Below the pieces are notes generated by a model. It saw only the letters and a program-made list of their open reading frames with translations. It did not search any database and was not told where the DNA came from. Of a stretch of 64,000 nucleotides of DNA, positions 24,755 to 34,698 are shown one piece after another (positions within the stretch are counted from its first letter, which is position 1; each line of letters starts with the position of its first letter). This DNA is from Lasiosphaeria ovina. Its lineage: Eukaryota; Ascomycota; Sordariomycetes; Sordariales; Lasiosphaeriaceae. A program made the position numbers and the translations under genes. The stretch is from contig JAULSN010000001.1 of NCBI GenBank assembly GCA_033439765.1, positions 1,426,001 to 1,490,000 of the forward strand, read 5' to 3'.

Positions 24755-25759
24755 ATGGACAGGTTCTTGGGCAAGGTGCTGGGCGGCGATGACAACGAGC
24801 GCCAGTCGACAGGTGAGAAAGGGTGCTGATGAGCAATGGCAAGGTAACGTAGCCGCTGCCGAGCTCGCCCCGTCCCGTCTCGTCCCGTCCGTCCCGCCTC
24901 GTCATCCGCGCGTCCCCGCCCCCGCCCTTCACGCCGCCGGGCCCCGGCTTGGCCTTGTGTGCATGTCGAGCTAGTGTAGTAGTGGTCGTACTGTAGTACA
25001 GTTCCACCATGGTCACGTTGCGGGGAGGCATCCCTCCTCCTTCCCGTCTGTCGGCGGTTACATCATACATCGTGCCCCCCCCCCCAAACCCCCTCAACCC
25101 CTTGCCTCCTGCCGCTGCCTCGTTGCCCATCTGGCTGTGGGGCACGGCAGCCCGAGTATCGGGGAGGCGAGGCGAGCGTACACAAGGCCAGCATGCCAGG
25201 GAGAAACGGTTGGCTAACGCCCCCCTGCCCACCACATAGGCGGCCACTCTCGCGATGACGACGACGACTTCCGCGGCGCCGCCAGCCACGCCGCCGAACA
25301 CGCGCCCGAGGACTCGAGCTTCTTCTCGGACATCCTGGGCCAGCTGGGCCAGCGCAAGCAGCAGATTGCCGAGGAGGACATTGACGAGGAGGGTATGTCG
25401 ACCATTTTCTGTCTATTCCCCCCCATTTATGCTCAGAGCCGGCATCTATCCACCTCCCTCCACCCTTCCATCTTTCAGGGCCCCCTTTATTCCAGCACAG
25501 AGCAGGCAAAGTAGCAACGGCTCCTTCCCCATCACACACCACCACGGTGCCACAATGCATCCCATCCCACCCCCAAGTCTTCAAGAGACGGACGGACACT
25601 AACCCCTTCCCTCGCTTACCACAAAAAAAAACAGACGCAGTGCGCAACCACCGCAACTTCTTCGACGACTCGGCCCCAACAAGCTCTGACAAGGCGACGT
25701 CGTCGGGCATGGGCAGCGCAGCAGCCATGCAAGCACTGAAAATGTTTTCGGGCGGCAGC

Positions 25760-25793
<34 letters not shown>

Positions 25794-26032
25794 GCAGTGG
25801 CAGCCAGAGCCAGTTCATCGGGCTGGCCATGGCGCAGGCGTCCAAGCTGTTCGACCAGCAGGCGTCGGCGGGCAACGTGTCGTCGGGCGCCGACAAGCAG
25901 TCGGTCGTGGCCAAGGCCGGCGAGATGGCCTTCAAGATGTACGTCAAGAGCCAGATGAGCGGCGGCGGCGGCGGGCCGGCCTCGGGAAGTAATCTGAGCG
26001 GTCTGCTGGGTATGGCTAGCAAGTACATGTAA
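24755..26032 (+). CDS. Small Ser/Gly-rich conserved fungal protein of unknown function
   Basis: Three exons: 24755-24812, 25240-25392, 25635-26032, 202 residues. The introns are long for this genome (427 and 242 bases). It starts MDRFLGKVLGG; exon 2 adds an Asp run and SFFSDILGQLGQRKQQIAEED. Exon 3 holds NHRNFFDDSAP, a poly-Ser run encoded by AGC repeats (about 25764-25793), and a conserved alanine-rich helix region QFIGLAMAQASKLFDQQ and KAGEMAFKMYVKSQ, ending in a Gly-rich tail. It resembles small fungal proteins sometimes labelled 'beta-flanking protein' or DUF7721; I am not certain of that label. No function is known to me. It is convergent with the lactate dehydrogenase gene, 272 bases away. 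Confidence 0.72.
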
Positions 26033-26304
26033 ATGTAGGGGATGGGAAAGGGGGTTATCTTGATGGCATGTTAGGGATGAGCCCGCGTTGTATCTCACGC
26101 TATTTACCGTAGTTTTAGGGGGCCGTATTGAGCAAGCAGCACAGACGGCTAACTGTGTGCGAGACACTCACCCTCTGAGATCCGCACCATGTCAACGCAT
26201 GTGACGTGAACAACCACTGGAATCCATTCTTTCACATCTTATACATCCCTTCTTATTTTTTGATAGTTGTAAATTTCTTTTATGCACAAGAAAGACAGCG
26301 TCCT

Positions 26305-28419
26305 TCACCACTCGGCCACCTCGCCGGCCTTGGGCTTCTGCATGCGGATCACCTTGTCGCAGTTGAGCAGGCACAGGGGGTCGAAGGCGGCCTTGATCTG
26401 CAGCGCCGAGCCGAGTTAGTGGCACGACTTATACTGTCTTGGGGGGGGGGGGGGGGGGGAGGACGTACCTTTCTCATGGCATCCACCGTCGTCACGCCAA
26501 GCTCGTGGGGCAGGTAGTCTCTCTTGACGAGGCCGACGCCGTGTTCGCCCTGGGTGGCAGGTAGGTGGGTCAGCAGGAGACGATAAAGAAATGACAAGAG
26601 GGGCCGTACCGTAACCGTGCCCTCCATGGCCACCGCCTGCTTGATCATGCGGTGGACCACGTCCTCGGCCAGCTTCCGCTGGGAATCGTTGTACAGCACA
26701 ATCACTGCGGCTAATTAGCTGGTGCCCCGACACACAAGAGGGAGAGAGAGCGGGCGGCGTACTGTGGAAGTTGCCGTCGCCGACGTGCCCCACAATGGAC
26801 CCCGTCAGGCCCGACTGCTTGAGGTCGCGCTTGGCCTCCTCGATGATGTCGGGCAGGCGGCTCATGGGCACGGCCACGTCGGTGGTCCAGACGTGGTCGC
26901 CGGGGCGGCGGGCGGCGATGGCGCTCCAGAGGCACTCCTTACGGGCGCTCCACAGCTCGTCGCGCTCCTGCTCGCTGCGGGCAAAGTCGAACGTCCTGTT
27001 GCCCGTGGCTTTTGCGACGTCGCGCACGATGGCGACCTGCTCCTGGACGCCGCGCTCGGTGCCGCCGAACTTGAAGAAGATGGTCGGGGCCTCGGCCCAC
27101 TGGCGCGACGTAGTGCCGGCCTGGTTGATGAAGCGCATCTGCTGGTCGTCGAGCAGCTCGACGGCGGCCACGGGCACGCCGTTCTTGACCACGCGCGCGA
27201 CGCACTCGGCGGCGTCGCGGATGGAGGCGAAGCTGGCGACGGCGACCGACGTCGAGGCGGGCTTGACTGTCAGCTTGAGGGTGGCCTCGGTGACGAGGCC
27301 CAGGGTGCCCTCGGAGCCGATGAAGAGCTTGGTCAGGTCGTAGCCGGCGCTGCTCTTGCGCGGGCGCTGGCGCGTCTTGATGACGGTGCCGTCGGCCAGA
27401 ACCACGGTCAGCGACAGCACCCACTCGCGCATGGTGCCGTAGCGGTACGCGTTGGTGCCGCTGCACCCGGTGCCAATCATCCCGCCGATCATGGCGCCCG
27501 GGCCCGGGTCGGGCGGGAAGAAGAGGTTGTGGGTGGCCAGCTCCTCGTTGAGCTCCTCCCAGCCGACGGCCGGTTGCACCACCACGTCGAGGTCGTCTTT
27601 GTGCAGCTGCAGGATCTTGTTCATGCGGCCGAAGTCGAGCGAGATGCCGCCGCGCGTCGGCGCGAACTGGCCCTCGAGCGACGTGCCGCCGCTGTAGCCC
27701 ACCACGGGGATGCGCCGCGCGTGGCACACCTTCATGACAGCCGCCACCTCGGCCGTCGACCCGGGGTACACGACGCAGAAGGGCTTGTTGTCGTCCGGCG
27801 CGCTCGTGTGCGACGACCACTCGGACGTCGAGTGCACCAGCACGTCCGACTCAGTCGTGCTGACGTTCTCCTTGCCCACGATGTCGACAAAGTCGGCCCA
27901 CGCCGCCTGCAGCTCGGCCTTGCCCGTCTTGTGCGTCGGCGCGCGCGTCGCGGCGAGCGGCAGCGTCGATGCCGGGTCGGCGTCGCGCGGTGTCATGGTG
28001 CCGAGGACGTAACAGATGGTGCCGACGAAGAGGATGGCTGCGGGCCCAAAGTCAGCACGGTTGTCTGTCAGGGTCGGGTCACCTATCACGGCGAAAACAG
28101 GGCCTCAGCTCGTACAGAATGTCATGGCTAGGTTCCGGCCCTTGCCCTTCTGCTCCTGCATCCTGACGAGGCGGGCGCGGTCAGCCTTCTCGCGCTCCAG
28201 GCGCTGCCCGATGCTCTGCACCATCTGGCCCTGGAACGAAGCGCCGCTGCTCCTCGGGGGCTCCTTGCCGGTCGACAGGTGGCGCGCTGCTGCTGCTGCT
28301 GCTGCTGTTGCTCTGGGTGCGGCGCTGCTCGGGGTGCGGAAGGCGAGACATGGACACGGCGATGTCAAGCCTCGGCGCAGGCCCAAGCTCGTGGGCGCCT
28401 TACCCGCAAGCCGCGACAT
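26305..28419 (-). CDS. DLD1: Mitochondrial D-lactate dehydrogenase (cytochrome), FAD-linked
   Basis: Oxidises D-lactate to pyruvate and passes electrons to cytochrome c at the inner mitochondrial membrane. Five exons: 28419-28116, 28037-26763, 26704-26610, 26549-26469, 26397-26305 (introns 78, 58, 60, 71 bases), 615 residues. The N-terminus is rich in Arg and Ala (presequence-like), followed by a membrane segment ILFVGTICYVLG (about 103-114). The FAD-binding PCMH domain is about 184-365 (PVVGYSGGTSLEGQ, GLVTEATLKL). The C-terminal oxidase half has GHVGDGNFH, split across the exon 2/3 junction, and GEHGVGLVKRDYLP, begun by exon 4; it ends with an FDPL...NCDKV motif. Intron 4 contains a C19 tract. 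Glycolate or 2-hydroxyglutarate dehydrogenases share this fold, but the N-terminal layout favours DLD1. Confidence 0.9.
26441..26459. repeat. Homopolymer G19 (C19 in the sense of DLD1 intron 4)
   Basis: Nineteen G on the + strand inside intron 4 of DLD1, about nine bases downstream of the 5' splice site in the sense direction. Exact length is uncertain. Confidence 0.9.
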
Positions 28420-29037
28420 GGCTCGGGATTGGGACTAGGTCTGCTCGATTGGCAGTGCAGATTACAGTGTTGTGTTTACAGCTTTGTGTGCGTGCGTGCG
28501 TACCTGTACGTGCCTGTATGTCGACTATGGGCCCTGGTTACTTTTATAGTTTAAGGCCAATGTGAGGTCGGAAAAGGCCGAGCACGAAGCTCTGCTATGC
28601 CCCCACATTTCAGGCGCCCAAGCTCCCTGAGCTCCAAATTCCACTGCTGGATTCCTTCCCCACGAGCACACCATGAACCCCAAAAATACGTCACGATAAC
28701 TCACAACTCCGCAGTATCAGTATCATGGACATTGTGATTTGTTAAAGAACAAGCGTCAATTATTTTGGTGTACCTGCCTACGTATGTAGCTAGACCGAGA
28801 CGCCAAAACCGGACCAGCTCCTGTAACCCACCTCCCGTCGTCCATGTCACGACATCGACACTCTCCCCGAGGATCGGTTAAGAAGCCGAGTCCGAAAAGT
28901 CGTGAGACAGGAACGAGGCTAGCTCTGCACCCTATTATCTAGCCTATACGGCCGCTCTCATGCCATGACGGCCAGTTGTTCGTATTGTACATTGTCCCCA
29001 ACACCAGGCCCAACCAAGCAGACCAAAAGATAGCACC
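28420..29037. other. Intergenic region upstream of DLD1
   Basis: Promoter side of DLD1 and 3' flank of the Clr5-domain gene, both on the minus strand. No gene, RNA or repeat recognised. Confidence 0.55.
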
Positions 29038-31224
29038 TCACCAGTGCCCCTGCTCTCCCGACATGAGCTGCACGCTAAACGTCGGGGCGCACACGCCCTG
29101 GACGTGCTGGAGATAGGCGTCGAGCTCGCCGTCGTCGCTGACGGGCAGCGGCAGGTCGACGCCCTTGCCGTCCTTGATGATGCCCTGGATGCCCGCGCAG
29201 ACCGCCCCCGGGTACTTCTCGAGTGCCCTCCCGCGCAGCTCGTCGATGGTGCGCGTGTCGAGGGTCGAGATCCAGATGCTCCCCGTCAGGACGTGCACTC
29301 CTGACGCCGGATGCAGTCGGAAGTAGACGGCAATGGCGGCTGACTGCTGGGGAGCGGCCGGCTCGTGGCCTTGGTACCCCGCGTGCCCGTACTGCGCCTG
29401 TTCCAAGAACGGGTCGATGTTCGTCTCGGCCGAGAGCAACAGGGCGGCCTCGTGCATCGATGCCAGATCAGGGTCGGGTTGGGGATGCGCTGCGGCATGC
29501 TGCGGCGGGGGCGCTGGGTCGGCATCCGGCGGAAGAAGGCGAGACTCTGTGTGCAACAAGGTTGCCGCCCCGGAAGCGCGCCGAGACCGCTGCGGAGATG
29601 GCGTGGCTGCTGACATGGTCTGCCGCGTGGCTGCTGGCGCAGCGGGCCGTGATGGGCCCGCAGCTCGCCCGCCACGACCGCGGGGCCGGCCCTTGGCCGC
29701 GCCGGCATTGCCCGCCCGGACCGGCTCTGCCTGCGGGTCTGGAGGCGGGGCTCGCGCCTTCTTCTCCCGTTGGTTCAAGTCGAAGCGGTAGCGCCGCAAA
29801 GCGTCGCGGGCCAAAAGGTCCAGGGCTCGCTTCTTTGCGGGGTAGTCCGGGTCTGTCTCAGGAGATAGAGTGAGCAGGTGCTCCCACAGCTTGGAGCTGG
29901 TGAGCCACCTGGTTTTGATATCCTCCCAGTACTCGAGCCCTTCCTCGTACTTGGTCGTAAAGTTTTCCCGGGCCAGCATCCTGTAGAGCGACGAGCGGAA
30001 CTCGCGGCCGACCTCGGGGTTCATGCCGAGAATCGTCTTGGCCTGGGCGATGGACATGGCCTTGGACAGGGTCCGGATCCGCTTGGTCACGTCGTTCGCA
30101 ATAACATCAATGGCCAGCCGCTTCTGCTCCATGTTGTCGGGGTCCCACATGACGGACCGCAGCGGAATCGACTCGCGCACCAGCTGGTCCTTGAGCGCCT
30201 CCCACTTTTCCGGGCCGGCGACCGTCTTCTTGGCGACACTGGCGGCCTCGCAGAGAGCTTGGAAGCTGTTGCGTATCTCCCGGTACGCATTCTCGTCGAT
30301 CTGCAGGATCACCTTGCACTCGCTGAGCGACGTCTCGGAGGGGAAGCGCGGCGGGCCCGGGTCGGCTGGCATGCCGGCCCAGCCCTTGGAACGGCGCCGC
30401 CGCTTCTTGGTAGCCCAGTCCTCCATCGACTTGGCTTCGAGCGCGCGCTTCCTCGCCTCCCTCCGGGCCTGCTGCGCGGCATGGTCGACGGGCCGGGCAG
30501 GGGCAGTCCGAGACTGCTGGAGGCCGCGGGAAATAGTGTCGTCGTCACCGGAACCGCTCTCCTCTTCTGACGACCCCGACGACCCCGAGTCGGACTCGGA
30601 CTCAGACTCGTCCGACTCGTCGCCGCTGCCGGACGCGTCAGTCTCGGCCCTCCGGCGCTTCGTCCCCGCCTTGGCTTTAGAGGGAACACCGTTGGTGAAG
30701 GTGATTGGGTTGGCCAGACCGCCGAGGTCGCGCAGGTAGAATCCAAACTTGGTGCGCATGCGCATCAAAGTGTTGTCTTTGATGTTGACGCCTTCGGCGT
30801 GGAGAGCGGCCAGCATATCCTTCTGGTTGAGGTTGCTCTCCCAGAGCTCGCGCACACGATCCACTAGGTGCGCATACTTGTATGTCTGGGAGGGCTTCTC
30901 GGGGAAGCCCCATCTTCTCAATTGAAGCTGAAAGGCGCGGCGACTAGCGGCGAAGGCATCGCGACGTTAGGCTTGTCCAAGAATTTGGTCAGGCAAATGG
31001 AAATGCAGTGCAGCAGTGCATTGGGAATACGGCGAGGCAGAAGTGGGAATGCGGGAAGTGCGTCACTGACGAGAGACTGAGAGAGAGAGTACGGAGACGG
31101 ACACTCACCAGGGCGTAAAATTATGCCGCAGCCGCATGAGCTCGACCAAGTCATCCAGCGACCTGTTCTCGACGATATAGAGCTGATGGCATGTCTGCTT
31201 GTGTGCTTCCCAGTCGTATCCCAT
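29038..31224 (-). CDS. Clr5-domain protein
   Basis: Two exons: 31224-31109 and 30943-29038 (intron 165 bases), 673 residues. The Clr5 domain is residues 1 to about 55: MGYDWEAHK, QLYIVENRSLDDLVELM, NFTP|CRRAFQLQLRRWGFP. The acceptor at 30944 was chosen because it restores RAFQLQ in the right phase. A second helical block (residues 60-105), a long Ser/Asp/Glu acidic stretch with a basic KRRR nearby, and a proline-rich C-terminal half follow. Clr5 in S. pombe helps silence mating loci and subtelomeric genes, but fungi carry many Clr5-domain paralogues whose roles are unknown. A nuclear, DNA- or chromatin-linked role is only an inference. It sits next to the amidase and the decayed STAND gene in the same orientation. 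Confidence 0.78.
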
Positions 31225-31757
31225 GACGCTTGCTGCACTCGCGTGCGCCGTGTGCTGCACCTACTGTGGTTGCTTTGTGACGTGTTGGGTTCGCGATGGG
31301 CGGCCGTAGAATTACGCGGTGCGTTTACAACGCCACCGTAGCTTGCACAGTAATGAATTACCAAACGCACCGTCTTCGCACTGTGCATCCTGGGTACGGG
31401 AAGTCAGTACGTATTCCGTACTGTCGTCTAAGTTTTTGGATCCGCGGATCCGCGGAATAGGACGCACGCAGATTCAGAAGGAACAAGAACACGACGAGAG
31501 ATTAGACAATCACGCTGAAAGTACACAAGTAGCAAGTTGTATCTCTTCTTTCTTACATTATGTCCTCGCTCGCTATACTCTGCTCCAATCCAAATCCCGC
31601 TGCACGCATCTCGACCATCTTCTCTGCACTCCAAATAAAATATACATAACCCGCACTGTAGATATGTACGGTACACCACAGCTCGCTCATCGCACCACCC
31701 GGCAGCCAGTCACCCACTGCCTTGTAAGTCGGCCATTATATTAAACACGCCCTCACC
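31225..31757. other. Intergenic region, amidase to Clr5-domain gene
   Basis: Promoter of the Clr5-domain gene and 3' flank of the amidase. It includes a perfect short palindrome TCCGCGGATCCGCGGA near 31440. No gene supported. Confidence 0.5.
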
Positions 31758-33909
31758 TCACTCCATCTCGGTCCCAGCTGCCTCGCCCTTAGGCGCTGCC
31801 CTGCCGGCCCGGGCCATGCTCAAGACATCAGCCCACTGCGCCGGCCGCTGCCTTCCGCCGGGGTACGACTTGTCGAGGTACGCTTCGACATCGCGCGCAA
31901 AGGCGAGAAGCTGCTCCTCGGCGCCCCACTCGCCCGTCGCCATGAGGCCGATGGGGAGGTTGCCCTCGCCCCGCGCCGGCTTAACGTAGCCAGCCGGGCA
32001 CGTGACGGCCGGGCAGCCCGTGGCGTTGGCCAGCCACACGTACATGATGTTGCGGATCGACTTGTTGCCGTCGTTGAGCCCGTACTTGAGGTCGCGGGGA
32101 TCGATCGGCCAGCCCGCCATCGGCGTCGTCGGCGTCACGATGAGCAAGCCCGGGTACTTGTCGAACAAAAAGGCCATGTGCTGCATCACCACGTGCCGCA
32201 TCTGGCTGTAGCTGATGTAGTCGCCGGCCGTTGTCTGTGCGCCAACTCCCGCGGTGATGCGGTTGGCGTAGTTGAGATACTGCAGCCAGTTGGACGCCCG
32301 GCCCGCGCGCTCCTTGGCGTCCTCGGCCGCCTCGGTCAGGCACACGCCCCCGTGCGCGATCTCGTTCTCGCGGATGTAGGGCAGCTGGATGTCGACCAGC
32401 TCGTAGCCCAGACCCGCCGACGTCAGATGCTTCACCGCTTGGTCGAAAGCTTGGAGCACGTCCGGATCGGACTGCTCCAGCCACGGCCGGCAGATGCCCA
32501 GGTACTTCTTGCCCCCGTTGGCCGCCGCAGAGGGTGGCGTCGACAGCCCGAACCGGCTGCGCACAGGGTCTTCTGGGTCTGGCTGCGCCATGATGCGGTA
32601 CGCGATCGTCAGGTCGGCCACCGTCGAGCTGGCCGGTCCGATGACGCTCACTGCCGACTGCCGGATGCAGGTCCGGTTGTAGGTGGGCTTGAGCCCGTAC
32701 ACGCCGCAAAAGGCCGGAGGGATGCGGATGCTGCCACCTGCATATACCGTTAGAGCTGTTTCCAGTGACGACGCTTCCATTTACTTACCCGCGTCGGTTC
32801 CGATGGCGATGGGAACAATGCCGCCGCTCACGGCAGATGCTCCCCCTGACGATGACCCGCCGGGGTAGTACGACGGATTAGCCCAGTTTGTGGCCGTCCC
32901 CGTCGTTATCTAGATCAGAATCGCTTCATTAGCCATCGCTGCAGTGGCGGCTTCGCAAGTCTGGCCAGCTTACATTCAGCCCCGTGGTGTCTGGCATCTA
33001 CTCGTCAGCCACAAGCTCCACGTCGGGATACCAAGCAGGAGCAACATACCCATGCCCGCCTCGTGCTGGTTCATCTTGCCCATCATGATGCCGCCGGCCT
33101 CCTGCAGCTTCAGCGCCGGCCAGCAAGTCTCGGTGGCCGGCGTGTTAAAGTACGGCAGAGACTTGTCGATCCTCAAGCCCATGGTCGACACGAAGCCTTT
33201 GACGTCGCAGTCATCCTTGACGCCAAAGGGCACGCCGTCGAGGAGGCCCAGAGGCGCGCCGGCTGCCCACCGCTCCGTCGACGCCTTGGCTGCAGCGAGC
33301 ACCTCGTCGACGTTGGTCTGCAGCCACGCCACGGCGTACTTTGACTGCGGCTCGATGTCGCGTCGGATCAGCGGTAGCAGCGTTTCGGCCACCTGCAGCG
33401 GCGTCGCCGCCCCGGACCGGTAGAGCTCGTGGTAGTCGGCGACCGAGTGGAAGCGGCCGACGAGATCCGCCGGCTGCGGCGTCCCCAGCTCCGGGCCTAG
33501 CTCGAGCATGGTCTGGGCGGACGGGCCGTCTCCCAGCGGGATGACATTTGGCTTGTTGGGCGTGTTAGGACGCGACGTTTATTTCCGTAGTTTCCCGTGG
33601 ATCCGTAAACGACTCACCTGTGCCCTCCGCAGCGCCTTGCCAATGCCCGGGAGGTACTTTGGCTGGTCAAACTTTGCATTCCTCCAGAAATAGCGGAGGA
33701 GAAAGTCGGAGCGTGAAATGCTGTACACGAAGTGAGTTTTTTGGGCCGAAGCCGCCAGGACGGGAGCAGTGCACAGACATGTTTGAGGCAATGGCGAGCG
33801 GCAGCCCCCGGAGCGCCGGGTTGTGGTTCTCCTCGGGCGTATAGACCAAGGCCGCAGCCGGCGCCTCCTTGGCGCCGGGGTGGTTGACGAATCGCCGCGT
33901 CGCCGACAT
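31758..33909 (-). CDS. Amidase-signature enzyme (fatty-acid-amide-hydrolase-like)
   Basis: Hydrolyses an amide; the substrate cannot be read from sequence. Six exons: 33909-33779, 33720-33618, 33551-33050, 32990-32974, 32909-32789, 32737-31758 (introns 58, 66, 59, 64, 51 bases), 617 residues. Exon 4 is only 17 bases, giving GM|DTTGLN|ITTG, a segment the family has. The Lys-Ser-Ser triad is present: Lys about 190 in FGVKDDCD, GGSSSGG at 268-274, and nucleophile Ser294 in TDAGGSIRIP, the layout of FAAH-type amidases. The N-terminal extension (about 80 residues, RGLPLAIAS, RYFWRNAKF) is typical of fungal members. It could act on plant or microbial amides; not known. Co-oriented with the Clr5 gene and the decayed STAND gene. 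Confidence 0.86.
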
Positions 33910-34698
33910 GTTTGGCGGATGCAGCGTGACGGCCGCGTGCGATGGAGACGCGATGCTGATGGATTTTCTTAATCTCGAGAACTACCCTTACCCTTACCCT
34001 TGTAACCGGCGTGGCTCCCAGTTCAGCTGCGCCGTGCGTGGCTGGCCTAGCTGACTGCTGTCGGAGTTCCGCGGACGTCTTCTCGGTCTCCGCGTGTTAA
34101 TTCGCGTTAGTGTGTCGCTGCGAATGCGCAAACCACAGGAAGCAAGGCAAGTATGGAGCTATTCGCAACTTTGGGATTACGGTCCGAAGCTGACAAGTCG
34201 AGTCGAGTTGGGCATTGATCACCCATTGTTCTCGCCCGGTGGCTGCTGACGGATGACGGCCGCCCCGCCTTTCCATCGCCAACGGCCCCAGCAGAAATTA
34301 GTTCTTCCTTCAGTGTCACATAACTAAACTCGACGAAATCGAGCCATGTTACTATTATGTTACTGTTACCAGTGAAGCATAACGGTTCAGAGTTCTTTGC
34401 CTCTGCTGTTAGTTTCAAATATGAGCACGGCTAACGAGATTATTCAGGTACAGAGCATCACCCACTTCCCGTCCATTAGTCGGCACGGATACCGATACCT
34501 GGGATTCGGTCTGTTGCCTGCGTCGGTGGCTGTTTGAACAGGTCAAGGACGGGTACTTTGCCTGTATGCTACTCCGGGCCATCCCATGTGCAAGAAACCA
34601 TATACCATCAACCAGATAGGTCACTCGGTTCCGAAGGTAGTCAGACCAGCTCCGCCAGGCCTAAATGATAATACAATAAGATTAAAAAACAACAGCCG
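33910..34698. other. Intergenic region upstream of the amidase
   Basis: Amidase promoter and downstream flank of the decayed STAND gene. A short ACCCTT triple repeat lies at 33983-34001. No gene supported. Confidence 0.5.

Noticed and set aside
26722..28131. 469-codon open frame on the + strand over DLD1
   Set aside because: Antisense shadow of a GC-rich gene with biased third positions; no recognisable domain, and DLD1 is certain on the other strand.
33983..34001. Telomere-like CCCTTA triple repeat
   Set aside because: The fungal telomere unit is TTAGGG/CCCTAA; this is ACCCTT, only about three units, in an ordinary intergenic region.
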